Source: an uncultured Clostridium sp.
Lineage (GTDB): Bacteria; Bacillota; Clostridia; Lachnospirales; Lachnospiraceae
DNA length: 13,167 nt
Assembly (NCBI GenBank): GCA_938036545.1
Contig: CALHQJ010000001.1
Span: 1 to 13,167, forward strand
Direction of reading: 5' to 3'
In this document: piece by piece, positions 1 to 6,240 of the stretch
Numbering within the stretch: position 1 is the first letter of the stretch
How the letters are laid out: the number at the start of each line of letters is the position of its first letter
Position numbers and translations under genes: made by a program
Notes under the pieces: generated by a model
The model's input: only the letters and a program-made list of their open reading frames with translations
The model's database searches: none
Told to the model about the DNA's origin: nothing

Positions 1-587
1 TAGTCAATAATCGTCTCAAAAAGAGGGGTCATATCCACATTTTCATCTTCCAGATTCTTCTTTGCATAACCATCTCTTGCAGATGCAAAAATAAACGGGC
101 ACTCTAACTGTTCATCGGATGCGTCCAGATCCATAAACAGTTCCAGGATCTCATCGATTACCTCGTTTGGACGGGCTTCCGGACGGTCAATCTTGTTAAT
201 GCAGACAATAACATATAAATCCAGTTCCAAAGCCTTCTTTAAGACAAACTTGGTCTGGGGCATTGCCCCTTCATAAGCGTCTACTACTAAAATAACGCCG
301 TTTACCATCTTTAATACACGTTCTACCTCGCCACCGAAGTCTGCATGGCCTGGGGTATCAATAATATTAATCTTGGTTCCCTTATACATAACTGCTGTAT
401 TTTTGGAAAGAATGGTAATGCCTCGTTCACGCTCAATGTCGTTGGAGTCCATGACACGCTCTGCCACTTCCTGATTTTCTCTAAAAATACCGCTCTGCTT
501 TAACAGGTTATCAACTAATGTTGTTTTACCATGATCAACGTGGGCGATAATTGCAATATTTCTTACATCTTCTCTCTTAATTTTCAT
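1..587 (-). CDS. typA: BipA/TypA ribosome-associated GTPase, N-terminal part (runs off left edge)
   Basis: Translational GTPase of the EF-G-like BipA/TypA family, which binds the 70S ribosome and is linked to ribosome assembly and stress adaptation. About 195 N-terminal residues are present; the rest lies outside the window. The GTPase motifs are visible: P-loop AHVDHGKTT near residues 15-23, the switch region RERGITI, DTPGHADFGGEVERV for G3, NKIDRPEARP for G4, and a SAR motif for G5. NKIDRPEARP and VMDSNDIERERGITI are typical of BipA rather than LepA or EF-G. The start is the ATG at 587-585, with AGGAAG as ribosome binding site about 8 bases upstream and a good promoter at 632-660. The reading frame is clean up to the edge. 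The family call is secure; the role is from family knowledge. Confidence 0.96.
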   Translation of the reverse strand, partial: MKIKREDVRNIAIIAHVDHGKTTLVDNLLKQSGIFRENQEVAERVMDSNDIERERGITILSKNTAVMYKGTKINIIDTPGHADFGGEVERVLKMVNGVILVVDAYEGAMPQTKFVLKKALELDLYVIVCINKIDRPEARPNEVIDEILELFMDLDASDEQLECPFIFASARDGYAKKNLEDENVDMTPLFETIID

Positions 588-631
588 AAGTTTACTTCCT
601 TATATTAGACTGTTTTCTGCCACGGTTACCT

Positions 632-660
632 AGTATAGCATCCGTTTTTCAGGATTGCAA
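632..660 (-). promoter_or_regulatory. Sigma-A type promoter of typA
   Basis: On the minus strand TTGCAA (660-655) is followed after 17 bases by TATACT (637-632). TGC directly precedes the -10 and makes it an extended -10. Transcription should start near 625, giving a leader of about 37 bases before the typA start at 587. The promoter lies between the yigZ stop and typA, so typA can be transcribed independently of yigZ. I see no clear terminator after yigZ, so read-through is also possible. Confidence 0.8.
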
Positions 661-677
661 GGTGTTTTGCCAAGGTT

Positions 678-1367
678 TTAAGGAATTTCCTCAAAAAGCA
701 GAGTCTCTTTTTCCAGATTGCCGTAATACAGGCGGCATACCGTCTCAATTCCGGCTCTCCCGTTGGTTCCCTCTGTTAACGCTGCTGAAAAAGCCGCTGC
801 TTCTGCCACCGGAACCAGGAAGGTCATCACCACTTTATCGGTGTACTGGGTATCCAGGGTGGTAATCCCTCTTTCTGCTGCAATGTACTGGATCTTTCCC
901 AGGCCATTGTAATCCGTAACTACCTGAATTTTTTCTGCCAGTTTCTTCTCTACAATCACGCTTCCTTCCAGACCTGCCTTTGCTGCCCCTGAATAAGCTC
1001 TTACAAGACCTCCCGTTCCCAGAAGAATCCCTCCGAAATATCTGGTCACCACCACGCAGATGTTCGTCACTCCAGAACCGGTCAAGACGTCCAGCATGGG
1101 TTTTCCTGCCGTCTGACTGGGTTCTCCATCGTCGCTGCACCGCTTTTTCTCTCCTCTGTCGCCTATGACATAGGCCCAGCAGTTGTGCCTGGCATCCCAG
1201 TATTGTTTCCGCATTTCTTCTACAAATGCCAATGCTTCTTCTTCACTTTCCACCGGGCGGGTATTGGCAATAAAACGGGATTTTTTTTCGGTCAGTTCCC
1301 CGCTTCCGCCCTGGTATAAAATCAAATAGGATTCCGGCCGTTTTGCTGCCTGACTGGTTTCTCCCAT
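678..1367 (-). CDS. yigZ: YigZ/IMPACT family protein (UPF0029)
   Basis: A 229-residue member of the YigZ/IMPACT family, related to eukaryotic IMPACT, a regulator of the GCN2 kinase; the bacterial role is poorly defined. Family motifs are present: EKKSRFIA near the N-terminus, CWAYVIGD, SDDGEPSQTAGKPML, and VTRYFGGILLGTGGLVRAY, followed by the C-terminal domain of about 75 residues typical of YigZ. The frame stays open to an ATG at 1424. I chose the ATG at 1367 because GGAGGG lies 7 bases before it and because a promoter with its -10 at 1401-1396 lies inside the longer frame, so the longer form could not be made from it. The chosen length is a little above the usual 205-215 residues. The gene is divergent from the penicillin-binding protein and upstream of typA on the same strand. 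Confidence 0.93.
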   Translation of the reverse strand: MGETSQAAKRPESYLILYQGGSGELTEKKSRFIANTRPVESEEEALAFVEEMRKQYWDARHNCWAYVIGDRGEKKRCSDDGEPSQTAGKPMLDVLTGSGVTNICVVVTRYFGGILLGTGGLVRAYSGAAKAGLEGSVIVEKKLAEKIQVVTDYNGLGKIQYIAAERGITTLDTQYTDKVVMTFLVPVAEAAAFSAALTEGTNGRAGIETVCRLYYGNLEKETLLFEEIP

Positions 1368-1395
1368 AATTTCTCCCTCCATTCTTCTCTCAAAC

Positions 1396-1424
1396 AGTAT
1401 ACCAGAGAGTTTCGAAAGGAACAA
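1396..1424 (-). promoter_or_regulatory. Sigma-A type promoter of yigZ
   Basis: On the minus strand TTGTTC (1424-1419), a 17-base spacer and TATACT (1401-1396) preceded by TGG form an extended -10 promoter. Transcription would start near 1389, about 22 bases before the chosen yigZ ATG. It is back to back with the promoter of the penicillin-binding protein gene; the two -35 elements are only about 17 bp apart. Confidence 0.77.
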
Positions 1425-1441
1425 TACCTATGAATCTTAAG

Positions 1442-1470
1442 TTGAATTAATCGGGATATTTTGCTATAAT
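1442..1470 (+). promoter_or_regulatory. Sigma-A type promoter of the class A PBP gene
   Basis: TTGAAT (1442-1447), a 17-base spacer and a consensus TATAAT (1465-1470) with TGC directly in front. Transcription would start near 1477. The ribosome binding site AGGAGG (1481-1486) follows almost at once and is 7 bases from the ATG at 1494, so the leader is only about 17 bases long and leaves no room for a riboswitch or attenuator. Confidence 0.82.
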
Positions 1471-1493
1471 GTACCGGTAAAGGAGGATTTTCC

Positions 1494-4217
1494 ATGAACT
1501 CGAATAATTACGGCAGAAAGGCCACAGAGCGGAATCTGCGGGCTGTCCGTTCCAAATCCCAGAAATATAAAACGAGGATGATCCAGTTTGTCTCCCGTAT
1601 GTTATTTATTTTCTGTCTTCTGATTGCCGTCACCGGCGTCAGCGCAGGTTTTGGCATGGTAAAAGGCATTATTGACAATGCCCCCGAAATCGATCCCAAC
1701 AGCTTCGGCCCCAGCGGCTTTGCCACCAAGGTATATGACAGCGCAGGTAATCTGACTGATACTCTGGTTATGGAAGGTTCCAACCGTGAGGCAGCCACTT
1801 ACGAAGAGCTTCCCCAGGACTTAATTGATGCCTTCGTTGCCATTGAGGATTCCCGTTTCTGGGAACATAACGGCATTGATATTCGTTCCATTCTTCGTGC
1901 CGCAGTAGGCGTACTGACCAATGATAACCGAGGCGGCGGTTCTACCCTGACTCAGCAGCTGATTAAAAACAACGTATTTAAGGGCGGAAACGAAGCTACC
2001 TTTGCTGCAAAGCTGGAACGAAAGCTTCAGGAGCAGTATCTGGCCGTCCAGCTGGAAAAGTCCCTTGGCCCTGACAAAACACAGGCCAAGCAAAAAATTA
2101 TTACAGATTATTTGAATACCATTAATTTAGGCAGTAATACCCTGGGCGTAAAAGTTGCTGCAAGACGGTATTTTAATAAAGAAGTGGCAGATTTAACCCT
2201 GTCAGAATGCACGGTTCTTGCCGGCATTACGCAAAAGCCCACTTATTATAATCCCATTACCAATCCGGAACATAATGCGGAAAAACGCAAGGTTATTCTT
2301 CAGTACATGAAAAATCAGGGATATATTTCCGCAGATGAGCAGAAAGCGGCCCTGGCTGACAATGTATATGACCGAATTCAGCAAAACAACAATACTGTCC
2401 TTGCCAACAAGGAATCTACAAAATACAGCTATTTTACAGACGAGCTGACGGAGCAGGTTCAAAATACTTTGATGAAAAAGCTGGGATATTCGGAAAGTCA
2501 GGCTTATAATCTGCTGTATGGTGGTGGCTTAAGTATCTACACAACCCAGGATCCTAATATCCAGGCAATTGTAGATGAAGAGATCAACAATCCGGAAAAC
2601 TATGCGGCAGCTAAATATTCTGTGGAATACCGTCTCTCCGTTACCCATGCAAATGGTGAAACAAAGCACTATTCTGAAGAACACCTGAAAAAATACCACC
2701 GCGAAATCCTTAAAGATGGTTATACAGGTCTCTATAATACGGAAGAAGAGGCTGTCAATGACGTAGAGCAGTTTAAGTCTTCCCTGCTTCAGGAAGGCGA
2801 TGAAATCCTTGGAGAGCGTATACAGACTACTCTCCAGCCCCAGGCTTCTTTTGTCATTATGGATCAGGCCACCGGGCAGGTAAAGGCCATCAGCGGAGGC
2901 CGCGGCGAAAAAACTGCAAGCCTGACCTTAAACCGTGCTACCAATACGCTCAGACAGCCAGGCTCTGTCTTTAAAGTAATTACTGCATTCGCCCCTGCTT
3001 TAGACGCCTGCGGCGCTACTCTTGGCACAGTTTATTATGATACTCCCTATACCATCGGAACCAAGACTTTTAAAAACTGGTACAGCCAGGGGAAATATCA
3101 AGGATATTCCAATATCCGAAGCGGTATTATTTTCTCCATGAATATTGTAGCGGTCCGGTGTCTGGTAGAGACGGTAACTCCTCAGTTAGGTGTGGAGTAT
3201 GCTAAAAATCTGGGAATTACTTCTCTGACTTCCAATGACCTGAACCCTGCAACTGCCTTGGGCGGCATTACAGATGGTGTATCCAATCTGGAACTGACCT
3301 CTGCTTTTGCAGCAATTGCCAATGGAGGGATTTATACCGAACCGGTTTTCTTTACAAAAATTTTAGATCACAATGGAAAAGTATTATTGGACAATACTCC
3401 GGAAACCCACAGGGCATTAAAGGATTCGACTGCATTCTTATTAACAGATGCCATGGCAGATTCGCTCCGTCCTGTCAGCAGCTTTGCCAGAGCCGGAGCA
3501 AGTATTAATTCTACCAGTACCAGGGCCAGACTTTCTGGTATGTCTGCAGCTGGAAAAAGCGGAACTACAACCTCTAATAATGACATCTGGTTTGTAGGAT
3601 ATACCCCCTACTACACTGCCGGTATCTGGGGAGGATGTGACAACAACCAGTCTTTAAGCAGTAATGGCGGCACCAGCTTCCATAAAGATATCTGGCGCAA
3701 GATTATGGAACGGGTTCACGAGGGTCTCTCTGATCCTGGATTTGCAGTACCTGACAGTGTTGAAACTGCCCAAATCTGCCGCAAATCCGGCAAGCTTGCA
3801 GTAAGCGGCGTATGCAGCAATGACCCAAGAGGAGACGCTGTCTATACTGAATATTTTGCCAAAGGAACGGTTCCTACCGAAGTCTGTGATAAACATGTGG
3901 TTGTTACAGTATGTTCTGCTTCCGGTATGAAACCTACTGAGTTTTGTCCCGACCGCCGTTCAAAAGTATGTATGGCTCTTCCTCAGGATGAAGAAGGAAG
4001 CACCGACGATTCTGCATTTGGAATCCCGGGTTACTGTAACATTCACACAAATGTATCTACGCTGCTGCCTCCGGTTAATCCTGATGGCTCAGCTCCTACC
4101 GAGGTGCCTCCAAATTCGTCTGGCTCTACCGTCACCCCTATCGGGCCTGGATATGTGCAGACCAATCCGGTAATCGTAGGCACAATGCCAAGCGAATATG
4201 GACCTGGAGTAAATTAG
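1494..4217 (+). CDS. Class A (bifunctional) penicillin-binding protein, PBP1A-like
   Basis: Polymerises lipid II into glycan strands and cross-links the stem peptides on the outer face of the membrane. The 907 residues begin with a basic cytoplasmic tail and one membrane anchor at about 32-55. The glycosyltransferase family 51 domain follows: catalytic Glu118 in EDSRFWEHNGID, GGGSTLTQQLIKN at 147-159, and the YLNTINLG and AARRYF motifs at about 206-227. A linker at about 355-445 leads to the transpeptidase domain with SVFK (nucleophile Ser491, Lys494), SMN (548-550) and KSG (688-690, serine where KTG is common). A tail from about 750 carries seven cysteines (762, 774, 798, 807, 818, 826, 848) and ends in a Pro/Ser/Thr/Gly-rich stretch. 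Transcribed alone, between its own promoter and a terminator. Class A identity is certain; the exact paralogue name is not. Confidence 0.96.
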   Translation: MNSNNYGRKATERNLRAVRSKSQKYKTRMIQFVSRMLFIFCLLIAVTGVSAGFGMVKGIIDNAPEIDPNSFGPSGFATKVYDSAGNLTDTLVMEGSNREAATYEELPQDLIDAFVAIEDSRFWEHNGIDIRSILRAAVGVLTNDNRGGGSTLTQQLIKNNVFKGGNEATFAAKLERKLQEQYLAVQLEKSLGPDKTQAKQKIITDYLNTINLGSNTLGVKVAARRYFNKEVADLTLSECTVLAGITQKPTYYNPITNPEHNAEKRKVILQYMKNQGYISADEQKAALADNVYDRIQQNNNTVLANKESTKYSYFTDELTEQVQNTLMKKLGYSESQAYNLLYGGGLSIYTTQDPNIQAIVDEEINNPENYAAAKYSVEYRLSVTHANGETKHYSEEHLKKYHREILKDGYTGLYNTEEEAVNDVEQFKSSLLQEGDEILGERIQTTLQPQASFVIMDQATGQVKAISGGRGEKTASLTLNRATNTLRQPGSVFKVITAFAPALDACGATLGTVYYDTPYTIGTKTFKNWYSQGKYQGYSNIRSGIIFSMNIVAVRCLVETVTPQLGVEYAKNLGITSLTSNDLNPATALGGITDGVSNLELTSAFAAIANGGIYTEPVFFTKILDHNGKVLLDNTPETHRALKDSTAFLLTDAMADSLRPVSSFARAGASINSTSTRARLSGMSAAGKSGTTTSNNDIWFVGYTPYYTAGIWGGCDNNQSLSSNGGTSFHKDIWRKIMERVHEGLSDPGFAVPDSVETAQICRKSGKLAVSGVCSNDPRGDAVYTEYFAKGTVPTEVCDKHVVVTVCSASGMKPTEFCPDRRSKVCMALPQDEEGSTDDSAFGIPGYCNIHTNVSTLLPPVNPDGSAPTEVPPNSSGSTVTPIGPGYVQTNPVIVGTMPSEYGPGVN

Positions 4218-4247
4218 ATTTTACTTTTGTTTATTTCAAACCAATCG

Positions 4248-4291
4248 AAAAGCCGGCTGATAACACCTTTTTTGTTATCGGCCGGCTTTTT
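4248..4291. terminator. Bidirectional rho-independent terminator between PBP gene and spoVAE
   Basis: GCCGGC (4252-4257) pairs with GCCGGC (4281-4286), T4258 with G4280 as a wobble, and GATAACA (4259-4265) with TGTTATC (4273-4279). The loop has 7 bases. Five T residues (4287-4291) follow on the plus strand, and four A residues (4248-4251) give a T run on the minus strand. It lies between convergent genes and can serve both. Confidence 0.9.
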
Positions 4292-4329
4292 ATCGTTCTT
4301 TCGAGCATATGTTCCAACATATATCTTAA

Positions 4330-4683
4330 TCATTTCATTTTAGAGTTAAATAACAACGATCCCAAATATCCAAACACCATCGCTCCGCAGATACCTGCGG
4401 AGCTGGCTGTCAGGCCGCCTTTAAATATTCCCAGAAGGCCCTCTGCCTCAATTCCTTCTTTTACGCCTTTCCAAAGGGTATTGCCAAATCCCAGCAGCGG
4501 TACCCCGGCCCCCTGTCCGGCCCAGTCTAAAAATGGCTGGTAGATTCCGATAAATCCCAGAACGGTCCCGCTTACTACCAGCATTACCATAATTCTTCCT
4601 GGCATTAATTTCGTTTTATCCATTAAAACCTGCACCAGGGCGCAAATCAGTCCTCCAACTAAAAAAGCTTTTACATAATCCAT
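4330..4683 (-). CDS. spoVAE: Stage V sporulation protein AE (SpoVAEb type)
   Basis: A 117-residue membrane protein of the SpoVA system, which moves dipicolinic acid into the forespore and releases it at germination. The sequence is mostly hydrophobic with the family pattern: an N-terminal helix MDYVKAFLVGGLICAL, LMDKTKLMPGRIMV, a second helix VVSGTVLGFIGIY, a QPFLDWAGQGAGVPLLGFGN loop, and a final helix in the TASSAGICGAMVFGYLGSL region. The length fits SpoVAEb. It follows spoVAD after 15 bases, with AAAGGAG about 9 bases before the ATG, so the two are co-transcribed. The gene ends just before the bidirectional terminator; no spoVAEa or spoVAF follows. Confidence 0.93.
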   Translation of the reverse strand: MDYVKAFLVGGLICALVQVLMDKTKLMPGRIMVMLVVSGTVLGFIGIYQPFLDWAGQGAGVPLLGFGNTLWKGVKEGIEAEGLLGIFKGGLTASSAGICGAMVFGYLGSLLFNSKMK

Positions 4684-4698
4684 ATAGATACTCCTTTC

Positions 4699-5658
4699 TC
4701 ACTGCTTACGATGTTCAATCACCACTCCATGGGCGATTCCAGGCACGCTTTGTCCTTCATTGAAGCTGACGGTTGACAGCAGCGCTCCTGTCGGAACAAA
4801 CAGCACCCGTTTCCAGATACCTTCCCGAATACGGGGAAGAATGTAGGAGCAAAGCGTTACTGCGGAACAGCCGCAGCCGCTTCCTCCTGCATGTGTGTCC
4901 TGTCTGCCTGGATCAAAAATCTCAATTCCGCAGTCCATATGGATTTGCTGAAAATCATATCCTTTTTTCTTCATAAGATCCAGAAGGATTTTTCTTCCCA
5001 CTGTACCCAAATCTCCTGTAATGATTTTATCATACCAGTTCTCGTCTACTCCAAAATCATCAAAATTCTGACATATAGTAGAAAAAGCCGCAGGCGCCAT
5101 GGCCGCACCCATATTCATAGAATCTTTTATCCCCAGATCCACAATCTTTCCTGTCGTAACTCCTGTAATTACCGCCTGCCCCTGGGTATTCCCCGATTGT
5201 TCTTCTGTATGTTTTTTCTTCCCTTTATTTGCTTCTATTACCACTGCGCCGCATCCTGTTACTGTCCAGGTGGCTGCAAAAGGACGCTGATTGCCGTATC
5301 CCAGTGGAAAACGAAACTGTTTTTCCGCAGTTGCAAAATGGCTGGACGCCACTGCCGCAGCCCGATCTCCATATCCGCCTGCTACCAGCATAGCCCCCAG
5401 CCCCATGGCTTCTCCCATTGTGGAACAGGCTCCATACAAACCAAACAGGGGAATTTCCAGTTCCATAACCCCAAAAGACGTGGCAATAAGCTGGCCTAAT
5501 AAATCGCCTCCCAGCAGATAACGAATATCTTCTTTTTTCAGCCCTGCTTTTGAAATCGCCATGGTTACCGCCTGCTTTTGCATCTCGCTTTCCGCCTCTT
5601 CCCAATTGGCTTTTCCAAATTTATCATCCTGCTCTACTTTATCAAATAAAGGCCCCAA
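4699..5658 (-). CDS. spoVAD: Stage V sporulation protein AD, main reading frame (5' end frameshifted)
   Basis: SpoVAD has a thiolase-like fold and binds dipicolinic acid during its uptake into the forespore; this is family knowledge. The open frame encodes 319 residues from a TTG at 5658. Family segments are clear: LFGLYGACSTMGEAM with a cysteine at the thiolase active-site position (residue 78 here), ASSHFATAEKQFRFPLGYGNQRP, TGCGAVVIEA, KIITGDLGTVG (211-221) and DTHAGGSGCGCSA (254-266). A lysine-rich insert lies at about 144-160. The TTG is probably not the natural start. The missing N-terminus, beginning at ATG 5752, is encoded just upstream in another frame and would give about 350 residues after removal of one G from the run at 5667-5671. 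Expression should be forespore-specific from the sigma-G-like promoter upstream. Whether the protein is functional depends on whether that frameshift is real. Confidence 0.92.
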   Translation of the reverse strand: MGPLFDKVEQDDKFGKANWEEAESEMQKQAVTMAISKAGLKKEDIRYLLGGDLLGQLIATSFGVMELEIPLFGLYGACSTMGEAMGLGAMLVAGGYGDRAAAVASSHFATAEKQFRFPLGYGNQRPFAATWTVTGCGAVVIEANKGKKKHTEEQSGNTQGQAVITGVTTGKIVDLGIKDSMNMGAAMAPAAFSTICQNFDDFGVDENWYDKIITGDLGTVGRKILLDLMKKKGYDFQQIHMDCGIEIFDPGRQDTHAGGSGCGCSAVTLCSYILPRIREGIWKRVLFVPTGALLSTVSFNEGQSVPGIAHGVVIEHRKQ

Positions 5659-5752
5659 AGGTCCTTCCCCCTTCTTTTCTTCCTACAATGCTTCCCTCAC
5701 CTGCAATTAAAGGCGGAGTGTTAAAATATACGCTTGCCTTTCCTATCTGCAT
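5642..5752 (-). pseudogene. spoVAD: Frameshifted N-terminal segment of spoVAD
   Basis: From ATG 5752 (AAGGAG 5 bases upstream) the frame reads MQIGKASVYFNTPPLIAGEG, then SIVGRKEG, which is the conserved start of SpoVAD. It then goes out of frame and stops at TGA 5644-5642 after 36 codons. The minus strand has five G residues at 5671-5667. With four, the frame would read KEGEGPLGPLFDK and join the 319-residue frame without any other change. So this is one gene split by a single-base insertion, either a true mutation or a sequencing error. Re-entry would need a +1 shift, and no known programmed +1 site is visible. Confidence 0.85.
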
Positions 5753-5791
5753 AAGCGCTCCTTTCCAGTCCTTGTAAACTTTGTTTTTGTT

Positions 5792-5821
5792 TAGTATGGC
5801 TGGATGGAAGCATTTTTATTC
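5792..5821 (-). promoter_or_regulatory. Sigma-G (forespore) type promoter of spoVAD-spoVAE
   Basis: On the minus strand GAATA (5821-5817) fits the sigma-G -35 consensus GHATR. After 18 bases CATACTA (5798-5792) fits the -10 consensus CATWMTA exactly. Transcription would start near 5785, about 33 bases before the spoVAD ATG at 5752. Known spoVA operons are sigma-G dependent, which agrees. This also supports 5752, and not the TTG at 5658, as the real spoVAD start. Confidence 0.8.
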
Positions 5822-5844
5822 GGGTATGAAAACCAGACCGCCTG

Positions 5845-6000
5845 TTATAAAATCATACCTATGATAAGTAAAATTGCACCCAGACAAATCTGCGACAAAA
5901 CCCTGTGTCTCTCATAATCATCTTTATTTTCTGCTCGAACTGCATCAATTATCTGCCCTGAAAGAATGTATCCTAATACTGCCAAAAGAATTGCAAACAT
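5845..6000 (-). CDS. Small two-helix membrane protein of unknown function (51 aa)
   Basis: The frame reads from ATG 6000 to TAA 5845. GAGGAG lies about 6 bases upstream, one of the best ribosome binding sites in the window. The product starts with a hydrophobic segment (MFAILLAVLGYILSGQIIDA), has a charged middle (RAENKDDYERHR, residues 22-33) and ends with a second hydrophobic segment (ICLGAILLIIGMIL, 38-51). This is a small hairpin-type membrane protein. I do not recognise the family. It sits between the cyclophilin gene and the sigma-G promoter of spoVAD. A strong terminator-like hairpin ends 19 bases before its start, so expression needs read-through. Hydrophobicity, start signal and plausible codon use support a real gene; conservation is not known to me. 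Confidence 0.62.
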   Translation of the reverse strand: MFAILLAVLGYILSGQIIDAVRAENKDDYERHRVLSQICLGAILLIIGMIL

Positions 6001-6019
6001 ATGGTTCTCCTCTTTCTGT

Positions 6020-6071
6020 AAAAACAGCCGCCCTTCTAAAGTGATATGTCACTTGATTAGAAAGGCGGCTG
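6020..6071 (-). terminator. Strong hairpin with T tract: terminator or attenuator in front of the small membrane gene
   Basis: CAGCCGCC (6025-6032) pairs with GGCGGCTG (6064-6071). After a C:A mismatch TTCTAA (6034-6039) pairs with TTAGAA (6057-6062), and AGTGA (6040-6044) can pair with TCACT (6049-6053), leaving a small bulge. On the minus strand TTTTT (6024-6020) follows, as in a rho-independent terminator. It could end the opp-cyclophilin transcript. It also lies between the extended -10 at 6084-6076 and the small gene starting at 6000. Confidence 0.75.
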
Positions 6072-6075
6072 AAAA

Positions 6076-6084
6076 ATTATAGCA
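6076..6084 (-). promoter_or_regulatory. Extended -10 promoter element upstream of the hairpin
   Basis: The minus strand shows TGC followed by a consensus TATAAT (6081-6076), the same extended -10 form as the other promoters here. No good -35 is found at 16-18 bases; that position falls in the outer arm of the palindromic element and reads GTCCTG. Transcription would start near 6069, at the base of the hairpin 6025-6071. It could drive the small membrane gene if the hairpin is read through. Confidence 0.45.
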
Positions 6085-6091
6085 TTTTTGC

Positions 6092-6240
6092 AACTATTCA
6101 GGACGGGGCATCTTCTTGTCCGGCTTTGCCGGTCAAGAAGCATCGGAGATTCCTCCGATGTGAAATCTGGTGCAAAAAGCTGTTTATAAGCCAGCTTAAC
6201 GCAGCTTTTTGCACCGGATTTCCCGCCGTCCTGAATAGTT
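6092..6240. repeat. 149-bp palindromic element: three hairpins inside a 15-bp perfect outer inverted repeat
   Basis: The outer arms AACTATTCAGGACGG (6092-6106) and CCGTCCTGAATAGTT (6226-6240) are perfect complements. Inside are three separate stems. Stem 1 is CTTCTTG 6112-6118 with CAAGAAG 6134-6140, plus CCGGC 6120-6124 with GCCGG 6128-6132. Stem 2 is CATCGGAG 6141-6148 with CTCCGATG 6153-6160. Stem 3 is GAAATC 6162-6167 with GATTTC 6217-6222, a T:G wobble, then a 14-bp stem of 6169-6182 with 6202-6215. The whole can fold as a four-way junction. The right edge provides the last two bases of the cyclophilin stop codon. It may be a miniature inverted-repeat (MITE or REP-like) element or a structured RNA. 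I cannot see other copies in this window. Confidence 0.72.

Noticed and set aside
3555..3563. KSG instead of KTG in the PBP transpeptidase as a sign of an inactive enzyme.
   Set aside because: SVFK and SMN motifs are intact, and Ser for Thr at this place is a conservative change compatible with activity.
4307..4322. Short palindrome ATATGTT-CC-AACATAT behind spoVAE.
   Set aside because: The two-base loop is too small for an RNA hairpin. It is AT-rich, lies after both genes, and the terminator next to it explains the region.
4891..5499. A 202-codon open frame on the plus strand.
   Set aside because: It lies wholly opposite spoVAD, whose protein has clear family motifs. The plus-strand product is rich in Cys, His and Arg with no recognisable domain, and no fitting start signal was seen.
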